Positions 30,903-43,839 of a stretch of DNA of 64,000 bases are shown in pieces. Every line of letters begins with the position of its first letter. The stretch's first letter is position 1. The stretch lies in NCBI RefSeq assembly GCF_964199755.1, contig NC_133899.1, positions 28,375,446-28,439,445 of the forward strand, given 5' to 3'. This stretch comes from Larus michahellis. Its lineage: Eukaryota; Chordata; Aves; Charadriiformes; Laridae. Below the pieces are notes generated by a model. It had not been told where the DNA came from, ran no database searches, and was given only the letters and a program-made list of their open reading frames with translations. The position numbers and the translations under genes are program-made.

Positions 30903-32092
30903 TTGGTAGATAAGGGGAGAGCAGCCGACGTCACCTACCTGGACTTAGGCAAAGCGTTTGACACTGTCCTGCATGACATCCTGATCTCTAAATTGGAAAA
31001 AGATGCATTTGATGGGTGGACCACTCGGTGGATAAGGAACTGGCTGAATGGCCGCACTCAAAGGGTTGCAGTCAAGGGCTCAATGTCCACATGGAGACTA
31101 GTGACGAGTGGCATTCCTCAGGGGTCAGTACTGGGACCAGTGCTGTTTAACATCTTTGTCAGTGACATGGACAGTGGGATTGAGTGCACTGTCAGCAAGT
31201 TTGCTGATGACACCAAGCTGTGTGGCATGGTTGACACACTGTAGGGAAGGGATGCCATCCAGAGGGACCTGGACAGGCTTGAGAGGTGGGCCTGTGTGAA
31301 CCTCATGAAGTTCAACCAGGCCAAGTGCAAGGTCCTGCACATGGGTCATGGCAATCCCAGGCACAAATACAGGTTGGGCGGAGAATGGCTTGAGAGCAGC
31401 CCTGAGGAGAAGGACTTGGGGGTGTTGGCTGATGAGAAGTTCAACATGAGCCGGCAATGTGCGCTTGCAGCCCAGAAAGCCAATCGCATCCTGGGCTGCA
31501 TCAAAAGAAGCATGGCCAGCAGATTGAGGGAGGTGATTCTACCCCTCTGCTCCGCTCTGGTGAGACCCCACCTCTCTGTACTGCATCCAGCTCTGGAGTC
31601 CTCAGCACAAGAAGAATATGGACCTGTTGGAACGGGTCCAGAGGAGGGCGATGAGGATGATCAGAGGGCTAGAGCACGTATGCTATGAGGACAGGCTGAG
31701 AGAGTTGTGGTTGTTCAGCCTGGAGAAGAGAAGGCTCCAGGGAGACCTCATAGCGGCCTTCCAGTACCTGAAGGGGGCCTACAGGAAGGATGGGGAGGGA
31801 TTCTTTATCAGGGAATGTAATGATAGGACACGGGGTAACGGCCTCAAACTGAAAGAGGGTAGATTTAGATTGGATATAAGGAAGAAATTCTTTACTGTAA
31901 GGGTGGTGAGGCACTGGAACAGGTTGCCCAGGGAAGCTGTTGATACCCCATCCCTGGAGGTGTTCAAGGCCAGGCTGGATGGGGCTTTGAGCAGCCTGGT
32001 CTAGTGGGAGGTGTCCCTGCCCATGGCAGGGGGGTTGGAACTGGGTGATTTTTAAGGTCCCTTCCAACCCGAACCATTCTGTGATTCTGTGA
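30903..32092 (+). mobile_element. CR1 LINE, 5'-truncated ORF2 with reverse transcriptase core
   Basis: Starts in the reverse transcriptase domain ([19 protein letters not shown]), includes [15 protein letters not shown] and an unchanged FADD box (31200-31211), then the connection and C-terminal regions to a stop at 32004 and a 3' tail GAACCATTCTGTGATTCTG. One stop (31242-31244) and one insertion near 31575 break the frame. It is closely related to the element at 431-1542 but less damaged. The 5' end is truncated, so it cannot be autonomous. Confidence 0.93.
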
Positions 32093-35000
32093 TAAGGGGG
32101 ACCAGGACTCTTTGTGCTGCCATGCAGCCCCCCTGAACATCTGTGCCCAGGGAAGGTATGTCCCGATGGCAAAGGGACAGGTATGGGAGAGAGCAGCAGA
32201 TGGAGCTGGGTTGGGTGGTGGCAGACAGCTGTTGGGTAGCAGAGCTCAAGGTGGGATACAGGTGGGTGGACCGCAGGTGGGGAGAGGAATGGAGACTCCC
32301 CTCCTGTGGTTCAAAAGGAGGTACCAGCCAACTTTTCCTTTCTTGGATGACTAGAGCTTCAGTTAGAAGCAGTGCCAGGGCAGTATGTTGCTGGCAGCTC
32401 CAGAAAGCTGGAACTGGGCTTTTGAAGAGGAACAGTCCAGGAAATGTTATCCAGAGCTTGCTTCCAGACAGCTCTGGTTGATATGGAGTACAGACAGCAA
32501 AGACAAATGAGCACGGTCTCTATTGTAGTTCCATTAGAGCTTCATCCTTGTGCTCCTGGAGCAGCCGGTAATGTTGCTGCACCAGCTCTGGGGCTGGCAG
32601 GCTGCCTCTGGGCTGTGCTGGGAATGGAGAGGTGCATCTCACAGATCTCCTGTTTCTCTGGCAGGCTGTTTTCACGCAGCTACAAATTGCACCACTTCTG
32701 ACGCAGGATGTCTTGTAACTGTGCTGCCTGCCCCGTTCTCTCTCTCTGCCTCTGAAGCTGAGTGTTTATATCAAACCCCAGAGACGTGGCAGTACTTTGA
32801 GAGGCTTGAAAGATGGATGATGTTAAACATCTCTAAAAGGAGTTCTGGATGCAGAGACGATTTCTGAGCACATCCAAAGGAGCCTCTTCACCTCCACTTC
32901 CTGCCAGTAGAATCACTCAGGGCATCTGTGTTTTAAACAGATGGAGGGTAGCCCAATAAAAACAGCAGCTGCTTTTATATACAGCCTCCAGTCCAAGCCC
33001 TTCCAGGAGAGACTCTTTCAGATAGCAAAGAAATACACATCAAAGCTAGCCCACAGCATCTGCCAGGTTTGTTGGGGGAGCCGCAGTGCCTGTGTTGTGG
33101 GTATGTTGCAAGCGTTTACTCCCTGAGCGCGAATCCCTCTTCAAGGAGTGAACGGAGCAGAACAGGGCCATTCGAGGCTATCAAGAACATACATGAAGAG
33201 CCTGTTTCCAGCTCTGCTTTTGCAGTTACTGAACTCAGGTGGGCCATAGGATATTCTCGGAGCATGTTGGGTGTCATGTATACAGCAGGACCTTCTTGAG
33301 GCCAACTCAAATCAGTCCTCGTACCCAGGATTGGTACACTGGGCTGCCACGAGTTTGCAGTGGCCCGTGCTATCTTTACTGATGAGAAAGGCTGAAGCCA
33401 GGAGCCCATGAAATTATCATTAAATCAGTAATTAGTGGAGTCTAATTTCTTTTACAGGCCTTACTCTGGGAGAGTAAACCCAAAAGAGGGTTGGTTGGTG
33501 CCAGCCTGCGCTGAGCAGGATGGATGGATGGAGGCAGATGGGTCATGGGAGACCAAGAAAGAGTCCCCGGTGAACTGCACCACAGGTGTTGGTTGTCTCT
33601 TGGCCAGGAGCAGCCCTGGCAGAGCCATCTGCCCAGAGCAGCAGGTAAAGGGACACAACAGCCCACTGCCTGTGCTGAAGCCCTAGGAAATGACCTTCCC
33701 TCACTGGTGGGGGATGCATCCCTAACATGTACAGCTTCCTTGAAACAGAGAGACCTCATCAGCAGAGCACATTTGGCCTGGGATAGCTCCTTCTACACAG
33801 GATCTTTGCTAGTGTAAAAGACACAGCGTAAAATGTCATCTACTGAACTGATCTTACTGTCCCAGTGAAAGCTTTGAGTGTTCTGGACTTAGTGTAAATA
33901 AATCATGTAGAAAGAATAATACAGAGCTAATAAAGCTATTATCTGGAAAGATTGCAGCCTAATTTTCAGCACAATGAAGATAATGAATGTTGAATCATGC
34001 CTGGAACATCCTAAGAAAGTGGCAGCAGTTTTGATAAAGGATAGGAGTGGATTTTTGGTTTCATCCTGTTGCTGGCCTATAGATTTCTGGGGTTGTGTTG
34101 GTCCCTAAACTGTGGGTCCATGTTTCTCCTCGTGGCAGAGCTGGCTCAGCCTCCTGCACTCCCATCGCCTTCATCTTGGCCTGGCCAGGGGAACTGGCTG
34201 GCTTGGCCACACCAGCGTGATCAAGTGAGTGGCACATGGCTGGGGCAAGCACATGGAGACAAGACAGGGACAGGGGAGAGAAGGGGGCACCGTGTCGTCA
34301 TTTCAGCCTCTGCTGGATCTGCATGGCAACAGCTGTGTGTCACCAAACAGGATCAGCCTTCCCCATATGATTAATTTCCATGAGTATGACACTCCATCTG
34401 TGTCCCAGGTCTGCAAGGGATGCGACGCCGTCTTGGGACAGACACTGGCTTGGTTGCTTAACCGGGGGGAAGCACACTTTTCCCTGGGGCTCCTGCGGAT
34501 GGCAAATGGAGGGTGATCCCATGGCCAGAACAAATTCCTGCTTGCAAAATCCTTTGCCCTTGCAGAAAGGCAGGGACCGTGCAAGGGAGTTGCAGGGACT
34601 GGATTCAGCAGTGCTACGAGCTTACGCCACCACTGGCAGGGGGAAGAACGTGGCAGGAGGGATCTGCTAAGTGCACAGCTTTGCAGCAAGCCCTGGCAGC
34701 AAGCAACTATCCCAGAATAAAAGAAAAAAACCCCAAACAAGCTGAGGATACACAAAGGAACTGCTAGGCTCTGAATCTGGCCTCACATCAATGAGTTGTA
34801 ACTTGAAAGCTTTATTTAGACTTCTAAGAAAAACATCTGCAGAAAAATACTGATGACCTGCTTTAAAGGGGGATTTCAACAAGGAGAGAAGCGCTGGGCT
34901 CCTGCTGGAAGAGGAGCACCTAACTCCCCGAAATCCCTTTAAAAAATCTCAGCCTTAGACTGGGGAGCACTGCAGAAGGGCAGGATTTGTATAATCTGAA

Positions 35001-38000
35001 GAAAATAAAAATACATTTGAAAAAAAAAATGCCAGCAATTTAAAAGTAATAAAAACCTACCCTGAGGAGATGTGGAGAGCTCAGGGGAATCGTGAGCAAG
35101 GGATAGGAGTCAGGGAGTGGGTGCTGTGTTTGGCAGGCTTTTGGTTTTGGGCTCCCTCAGGCCAAGCTGAGCTTCTCTTCTCGGTGCTTGGTAGCAGCAA
35201 CGCTGGTGAAAGCAGCCTGTGCACATGGACTTGTGCAGTGTTGGAGAAAAATATTTGCAACTGTCAAACAGACCAAGCTTGTTACAGTACCCAGAAGAGC
35301 TCTATTGCTGAATCCCTATCTGCACAGCGATAAAAAGTAGGGAGGGGGAGATAACTCCATGGGGAGGTTCTTGCGAGCTCATAAATCACCGCAAGCCCCA
35401 GTTTCGAGACTGACGAAATCACCGGGAACCCCGGTGGCCTGGTTTCCGCAACGCTGCCTGCCCTTCCTCCACTAGCGACGATATCATTGGAAGAAAAATG
35501 GAGCCAAGCTGTTGGGAGAGGGGTGGCTTTTTCCGAGCAACAGGGAAGCTGTTACAGCCCAAGGCTTTCTTAGGATGAAATGATTTAAGCACCTCGCTGG
35601 CATCCTGCTGATCTTTTGGAGGCGGGGGGGGGGGGGCGATAGCTGAGACTCCTCGGGATGATAATTGCAGTGTATTTGCAGAATCAAAGGTTTCCCCTTG
35701 GAGTGGAGCCAGCAAGCCTTGGGAAGAAGAATGTATCCGATACAAAGGGTATTTTTAAAAGCCCATTAAGTTGCCTAGGGGCTGAGCTCACGTTCCCACT
35801 GCCTCGGCAGTTGGTGGCAGGGAAGTGAGGTTTCATTCCCATCTCAAGTGGGAAAGTTCTTCTTTCCCTTTTCTCCCCTTCACAGGTCTGCACAGGGAGG
35901 GGAATCACCCCGGGGTCTGGGGGCAGACCCTGACTGCAGCCCCGGAGAGAGATGGGGGGCCATCACCTCCCACCTCCTGCGCTGCAAACACCAGGCCAGC
36001 TGCAGGAAGGCTGGAGCCAGGACCCCAGGGCTGCTGCGATACCCACAGCTGGGAGCTGCAGGAGATCCGTGAGACTTGGCGTGTATTTGAGCCCTGTAAC
36101 CTAGGCTCATAATTCGTGTTGTCCCTTATACACAAGGCAGGCATCTGGCAGGTGTAAAAATGCTTCCAAGACCTGATCTCACCCGCGACTTGCCATGGAT
36201 CAAAACAGGGAGAGCCATGAACAGGCCAGGCCTGCTGCAGGAGCTGGGGCCTTTTCTCCAAGACAAGCCCACGTCCTGAATATAATCTCTGGAGGGACTG
36301 AAGTGTTTCAGAGATGGTAGAAAAGGCTGAGATATGCATGCCCATCGCCTCCTAGTGACACTGCCTTGGAGGATGCTTGGAGCAGCCCTCTCCATTACGG
36401 ACCCTCTGGGCTGGCTCCGTCCTGTGCCTGAGTCAGCATCCCACTCCTAGCGCAACAATTTGGCTCCCCAAATTTGGCCTGAAAATTAAACAGCCTGACA
36501 GTCCCATCAGCATTTCCCTCCTTAAGGTTTTCTGGAGGCAACAATCAGCCCCAGGTGTCAGCTCTTACTCATGCTGCCCTGAGGAAAATATAAGAATGGG
36601 GTTAGTAATCCAGCTGTGACTAAGGAGGTTGCAACTGGAGAAGTCCCTCTTGCTGTTGGTGTGACCGTGATTTCCCTCTGCCAGTTTGGCAACACCTTTG
36701 TGTCATCAGTGATTTGGGGCAGGGAGGGCATGGCCGAGGTCCATCCATCTCACCAGGGCAGTGGTGCAGGGAGACTGCTGTCACCACCACATTTCCTACC
36801 GCCCCCAGCCCTGCGCTGCACGGCAGAGCTCTCCCAGGGGCTCCTTCTTTGTTGGGGAGGTGGTGCTCTCCCAAGGCTGCAAGCTGAGTTTGAGACCTCT
36901 GAGCAGCACCAGCCACAGACAGCTTTTAGATACTGAAGACATCAGTCCTGCCAGGATATCGGCCAGAGCCTGGTGCATGGACCTACGATTATTGCAAGGC
37001 AGATGAAGGAGGAGGAGAGGTTTGTGTGCTTGGGAAAGCAGGGAAAAGGCTGAGGAGAGTAAAGAGAAGAACTTTCCTGTGGTGTCCATGCCCAGCTAGG
37101 AAACTTACCAGTAGAGCCATTCCTGCTGGTGCAGCCCTGAGGAGCCAGAGGTAGCTGCAATGCCTCTCCTTCCCCATCACAAACACTGCTCCCAGCAGAG
37201 TGGCTCCGATGAGCTGATGAAGCCATGGCAACGCAGAGACCCTGGAGCAGAGCAGCACGTGGATACCATGGAAAAGGGCATGAGAGCCTATGAAAGTCCT
37301 CCCAGCAGAGAAACTGCAACTGGAAAGCAACCACAAGCCCTCCAGGGAAAACCCATAAGCAAATATACCCAGCCAAGAGAGATGATCTCAGGGCACTGAT
37401 GTCATCCCATGAGCACCCAGGGATGGAGCAGGGAGGCTGGAGCAGTCCTGTGGTCGCTCCATCTATGCAGGATGCCTGCCCTATGATCTCTTGACAGGGA
37501 TGCAACAGGACCCACTGCTTCGCTGACTGTAACATCACTGTTCAAGTCTTGTATCAGATCTGTCCTGAATCCTGCTTATTAGAAAGAAATACAGTATGAG
37601 GACCTGAAAAAGCCACACTGATGCTTTGAAAGATACTGGGAGCGTGTACGTCCAGTAACACAGCTGTCAGGGATGGGAGAAGTTTTCCTGCCTGGGCTGG
37701 TTGCTGAGTCTTCACATTCCAGCCCCTGTTCTGGGAGGAAAAAAACCTCTTAGCTCTGCACTTACTGGAGACAGGAGGCACAAACTTGAAGTCATCTGGA
37801 ATCAGGCACTGTAAAAACTTAATGATGCAGGACAAATCAGGGTGACTAAAATAGCGAGCAAGGCAGAGACTGTCTTGTGATTTACTGCACTCGGCCAGGA
37901 CTCAGGGTATCTGGGAGCAGTTCCAAGGTCAACCATAGGCTCCACGTGTCACCTTGGCTGAGTCGCTAGGGACAAATGCTGCCAAAAATTGGCTTAGGCA

Positions 38001-41000
38001 TCTTGCAAAAGATAGGTGCTTAGAAGACTGAATTGTATCAAAAATCAAGAGGATTAAGATATTTCAAATGCAGTTAGGCCCTTGATGAGCACTCCTAATT
38101 CCCATCGGATAAGCTCCTCTCCCTAACGGATGGCAGACTTGAGCTGGGACCCACCTGGTGACCTGGTGTTTAACTGTTTTATGCTCCATTAAGAGGATGG
38201 AGGCTCAGCATAAGCCTAAGGCAACTTGGCACTTCCTCACTCTGTCTCTGCCACAGCTCTGGAGCAAAGGACGCTCTACTGATAAGGCAACAGCCTCACT
38301 TGCCTCCATGGGCCATCACAGCAAGATGGGTTTGTAGCCCACTCCCCCAAGCAACGGAGCCAGCATCTGGCCAGGCCACGTGCACTTCCCCATTTGCACT
38401 TCTTGCAAAACCTTAATCTGAGGTTTTACATGGGATTTAAGTGATGCCCTCACTTTTTGCTGGCCCATCTGCAAAGGCAATAAATTCAATCCCTGCTAGA
38501 TGTGAACAAGTAAGAGCAGCTCTCCCTGTAGGCTGTGTATGCATCCCTGTTAAACCCTTCTCTGACAGCCCGAGCAACACCTGGTGTAAATCTGCAGTGG
38601 TCTCTGTCCTCGAGAAAGAGGCACTGATTTACACCCCTCTCCCACCCCTTCTCTCCTCTTCCTCCTGCTTCACTGCTTCCCTGGCCGCTACCCCTCAATT
38701 TACTCCTTTCCCTGCTCTGGGGAGATAAATAACCCTGGATGTGAGGAATATAATGGGGCACTGAACTTTCACGTGTCTACCTTGAAACAGGAGGATTGTT
38801 TTGTCTGGTACCTTCAATAGAATTCAGTGCAAGAAAAGTCATCTCCAGGAACAGGGGGAAGAAAAAAGACAGGGGCGAAGTTACAGATCCCTAATCAGGA
38901 ATGACTTGTTTTCTACCATTGTTGAGGCATCTAGGGGGAAAAAGATAGTGCCCTTGACCCACCCTGAGCAGCACATTTACCCCCAGACCTGACATCTGAT
39001 GCTGGCACAAGGCTATGAGTGAAGCCTGGCACCGGCAGGAGGATCCAGGGAGGAGGATTCGCCTTTGACTTCACGACCAGTCAGGAGCTGCATGGCAGGA
39101 GCCTGCCCAAGACACGCCATGCAGAAGCTAGATGATCCAAACCAGGGCATGGCCACACACATAGCATCTCATGGGAGACAGCCAGGAGGATGGATGGCGA
39201 GGGTAGCACAAGGCGCTTCTGGTGGCTGCAGAGAGCAGATGAGAGGGGAGGAAGGCAACCACAGGAGCCGCAGAGAGACACAGGGTGAAAGACCCTGGCC
39301 AAGGCACTGAGATTATTAATGGCTTCCTACACCCCCAGCAGGCCTGCAAGTGCTTTATGTCTCACCACTACTTGTCAAAGTCAAACGTTCCCCTCAGGTC
39401 ACAGCAGTTTGTGCAGGGGAAGCAGCTGGAGAAGGCTGTGCTCTGCCAGCATCTCCCAGCAGAGAGTGCGCTTGGACAGGGCAGGTCTGGAGGAAGACCT
39501 CAACTAGAGGCAGTAGCTGTTTGCAAGAAGTCTCACAATCTGCTCTCTAATTATTTCTTACATCTTACCCTTCTCTGAAAATGTTGGAAAAGAAGTCTGT
39601 TGCTTGGGCTAAATAGCCCCACCTCCACCAACGTACTACTCCCCTGTACCCCATAAAGCATTTACGTGCATCTGATTAAATGCCATTGAAGTGAACAGGA
39701 ATTTGCTTACAAGCAAATTACAAATTCCTTACAAGCTTAAGGACTTTGCAGAATCAGGGCCTAAATCCACCAAGTCTCTGCTAACGCTCTCAGACAACGC
39801 AGGCACAGCTGAGTCCTGCCTTGGGAATGCATTTATTTTCCCTTTTGAGGCTATGAAACATTACGCCAAAGCTTTGCTTCCCCCTGCCAGCTGCCGGGAG
39901 CTGATGTGAATCATGGGGCAAGATTGGGCTTAGCGTTGTTAGAGATAATGCTGGCTTAGGGTGCGGTTTGTTTTCAAGCAGAACCTCCCAGCTCAGATAC
40001 AGAGCCGCAAAAGGTCCTCTACGTATGCTAAAAGCCTCATATCAAAGAAAGAGCAAAAAGCATAATGCTGTCTCCTACCTTTGAGTTAAGACCAGCCCTG
40101 ACTGCAGTTGATGGAAATCTTCCCTGTGGAGTAAGATCCAGTGGAGTAGGACGGTGGTAGCAGCTCAGAGTGTGGTTTTGTTCGGTTGGTGCAAGTCTTT
40201 GGCTTAGACCAAAACAGCAATTAAATAAAATCTACGGCCCATTTTTCTGCTGAGCAGATCAACTGTGCAACATGAAAGGCTATAACCTCAAGGAAAGAGG
40301 GCTTTTTTATTCCAAAATCAATTTTATTTAATTTTTGTAAGGGGATGGGTTCCATATTCCATTACTCTCAAACGAATCAGCAGTGTCAAGTTTCACTGGA
40401 ACAGACACATAAAAACTCTCCCCCAGGGATAAGACAGTATTGATCTCACACGGATTGACCTCAGAGAACATTAGTAGGGTCCAGTGAGCAGCTAACGATG
40501 AACAATACCAAGTATATTCTTACAGATTTAGAACAAGAAACCCATTTTCTTTCTCTCAGCTCAGAGAAAATCCTGGTTTAGTTTTGCATCCAGTGAAAAA
40601 ACCCTATCAAAAACCTCCTGTTACAAGGCATTATAGGGATTACTCTCCAGGCAGGCTTGGTACCCATGTTCTCCCCTTCTCAGGGCTGGATGCTCATCTG
40701 TCTTACATGATGACTATTGCATGTGTCCTACTTAGCCAGAGAGACTCTGGACAGCTGGTTATTTTTCTGTCTGAATATAGGAGCTTAATTTAATAGGTGG
40801 CTGTTGGAAAAACAAGCAGGAAAGCAACACAATAGGACTTGATAGGCAGCCTCCAAACAAACTCCAAGGAGGCAATTACAAGAAAATGGCTGCGACTTTT
40901 CAATGAGGAAGATGTACTTCCAGGTGCCAACCATAAAGCAGCTGCTTGCCCAGGCTGGGAGCCTCCAGATCAAACCATCCTTACATGGTTAACAAATGTC

Positions 41001-41284
41001 CTTGAGGAAAGGAGTGGGAAGGGGAGTACTGGGAGGGCATTTTGTGGAGGAAAAGACATGAATGCAAGACTGTAAGAAAAGCTGTGCCGGGTGGGACCTG
41101 GGGACCATCCTGCCCAGCACCCTCTCTCTCCCATAACCAATGGTGCGTGATAAGCCAAGGGTATGAGAAGTGAACAGGGATATTTTCCTGTAAACTCTCC
41201 AAGCCTGCAGCAGGCTGCAGCTTCAGGATTTCCTGAGCCTGAGGCTTGTATAGAAATACTGCGTCGCATAGTCCTAGCCTAGCC
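32093..41284. other. Non-coding stretch, nothing recognised
   Basis: About 9 kb without a supportable exon or repeat family. A run of 13 G lies at 35624-35636 and an A run at about 35018. Confidence 0.4.
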
Positions 41285-42050
41285 AGTTACCAAAGTGAAA
41301 AATGCTCCATATCTTTGATCATTAGTTCTTTGGTGAGAACAGAGACCAGAACTGCTCACAGTATTCAAAAGGAGAACAAACCATGAATCTGTACAATAAT
41401 TTTTCCTCTTTCTTCATTAGCTCATACCCGTCTATTTGCTTTCTTGACTGCTGCCCAGCAATGAGTTGATGCTTTCACCAAATTTCCTGTTATAACCCCA
41501 GGATCCTATTCCTGTGGGCTGACGGTCAGTTTAGAGCCCATCGCTGTGTGCATGACGTTAGGAGTGCTTCCTCTGAGGCTCGTAATTTATATTTATCTCT
41601 ACTGAATTTCATCTGTCATTTTATCACCAAGTGTCCGGCCCCTACTTCCACATCACTAATGAAGACACTGAGCAGCACAGACCCCTGCTCAGATCTGCAC
41701 CAAATTCCCCTGGGTATCCCTTCACTGCAGAGACTGACCATCCCTGTCTGGCCTTTGTGGTTTCTGTCTTTAAGCCACTTAATTTTTCATGGCTCCTTAC
41801 TCTCCTCAAGAGCCTTTGATGAAGGATTTTGACAGACGACAGAGCCTTTAGGAAATACGTATCTATTATATCCATTAGATCTCCATTGTCCATGAAATCT
41901 TTGACTCCATCCAAGGACTGCAGTAGATTTTGTGAGTTATAATTTCTCTCACCAAAAGCTGTGCTGGCTCCTCCCCAGTACACTTAGAGATATGCTTGTC
42001 CTTGTGTCCCACCAGTTTCACGGCACCATCATTAGGCCTACTGCTCCCAA
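41285..42050 (-). mobile_element. Old L3/CR1-like LINE fragment, strongly diverged
   Basis: The plus strand shows the antisense of an ancient CR1-clade reverse transcriptase: order and wording of blocks such as CACTGAGCAGCACAGACCCC, AAGAGCCTTTGATGAAGGAT, TATATCCATTAGATCTCC and ACCAAAAGCTGTGCTGGCTC match what I know of L3-type elements in birds and reptiles. No frame survives, so it is much older than the other CR1 copies here. Confidence 0.6.
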
Positions 42051-43839
42051 TAACCTGCCCTTGACACCTTTTACCCCAAAACTGCTCCTGTGATTACCAC
42101 CTCCCGTCGATCCAACACCAAGGTAACATTAAGAGAGCACCTGCACACTGATGAGTACGTTGCCATTTGCATCTTGGGTCCTTGCAGTACCCCTGTGCAA
42201 AAACCAGCCGGTTGTAGCAATTTGTAACTATTCCTTTTGCCAGTATGATCTGTGAGCCCCTTTCCTGGTACTTCGGCTTGAGATAAAACCTCCAACGTGT
42301 CCCTCCGCAAAGAAGGGTCCCAGCACTGGAAATTTCACAAGCCCTACCGTGACCCAGATGTGATACCTCATGCATCACATCACATTAGAACAGGAATTAA
42401 AGTAACGCATCTCTTGCTGTGGGCTGGCACGGACACAGAGACAGGTTCTGGGGAACCTCCAGCAGTTTGCATCCTCTCGTCCTTCTGGGGAATGGTTAAG
42501 CCCTTGGTAAGACAGGCACGTCTACAGAAAGGTGTTGGTGCTTTTAGAAGGCGTTATTTCAGTTTTCAGAGTATTGACTAGTTTCCAGGAAGGGGCAGGA
42601 TGGATTCCCTGCTGAAAGATTCACTCTCAGGATGGCAGCTCAATGGCTGGTGGTTGTTTGCCAAAGGCTAGGCTGTAAGAGTGATTTAAAAAAGCTTAGA
42701 GGTGAAGCCAGCCCAGTAACAGGGAACTGGGATTGCTTTGAAATTCACAACCAATAAAGTGAAATAGATTTTTCCCTGGCAAGTCACACTTATCCTGCGG
42801 AGCCCATTACTACAGAAGACCAGAAGAGGTTAGGAAAAGGACTGGGCATGGTGAGAAGGAGAAAATCCACTTTATGGAATGCTGGCTTTGTTGCGATAAA
42901 ATATACTTTCTTGCCTTAAAAACAAAAACGTCCAGCTGACGTCTTAACAAATTTTTCTAATGGGCATAACCATTCCTGAGGCTCTGTTGCATTTTTCTCC
43001 AGGGGTGGTATAGATCGCTTGTTTGGAATATGGATTTTGGTATGAAGTGTGGGGGTTTGGACTGAAACCATATAGGATGGCTTGAAACACTATGGGTCTG
43101 ACCCTAGTTTCATTTTGCAGATCAAATCCTGTGATGGAGCTTAGATGGGCAGAAAAAGCCATTGTCAGGGCCGTAGGTGCTTAACCTGTCTAGCACCTGT
43201 GTGGACTCTATATATACATACATTTCTGTCTCTCTCGCTAGTACAGAAGGCCCTCTAGGAGTCTGGATGGCTGTGTATAACCTATCCTGTTCTCACGTTA
43301 CGTTTTGTTCCATGCTTTGATATCAACTGCCCTAAGGATGCTCTTTCTTTACTTTCCCATCGTTGGCTCTTCCTTTGTGTCTGTTTCAATTTGTGCGGGC
43401 TCCATATGAAAAACACTCCCCGTAAATCCCTTCCAGCCTTTCAGACCTTCCCATACAGTTGTTGCTGAGAAAAAAATTCATATGAGATATAAGTAGCTTG
43501 ACCTCTTATCCAGAAAAAACCGTTTACTTAAGCTAAAACATTACACGCTATGGAGTTCTGATTTGCACCAAAAGCAATACCTACTTCTGCGTGAAGCCCA
43601 TAGCCTTATCTCACACCATGTGGTTATTCCAGTGCATGTGGAAATGCAGCCATGTAACAGAATGCTGCTCTGATTTATGTGAGATGGGAAACCCTGGAAA
43701 ATTGAGTTCTTAAATCCAAGCTGACAAGTGGAGAACGTTGTGGCTCAGGAGAGCTCCGTGAGGCAGCTGGGACCCTAATCCTGCGTGTCCGTGATCACCC
43801 GTGTCGCCGGTCGGATGAAAACTTTATGTTCGTTGCTTG
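42051..43839. other. Non-coding stretch, nothing recognised
   Basis: No supportable exon, RNA gene or repeat. It may contain further decayed LINE sequence at its left end. Confidence 0.35.

Noticed and set aside
30154-30903. 249-codon open frame on the minus strand
   Set aside because: No recognisable domain or family and no splice or promoter context. It sits next to a CR1 boundary, and its composition looks like ordinary non-coding DNA.
36942-37538. 198-codon open frame on the minus strand
   Set aside because: No family resemblance and no supporting context; overlapping frames on both strands are also open here.
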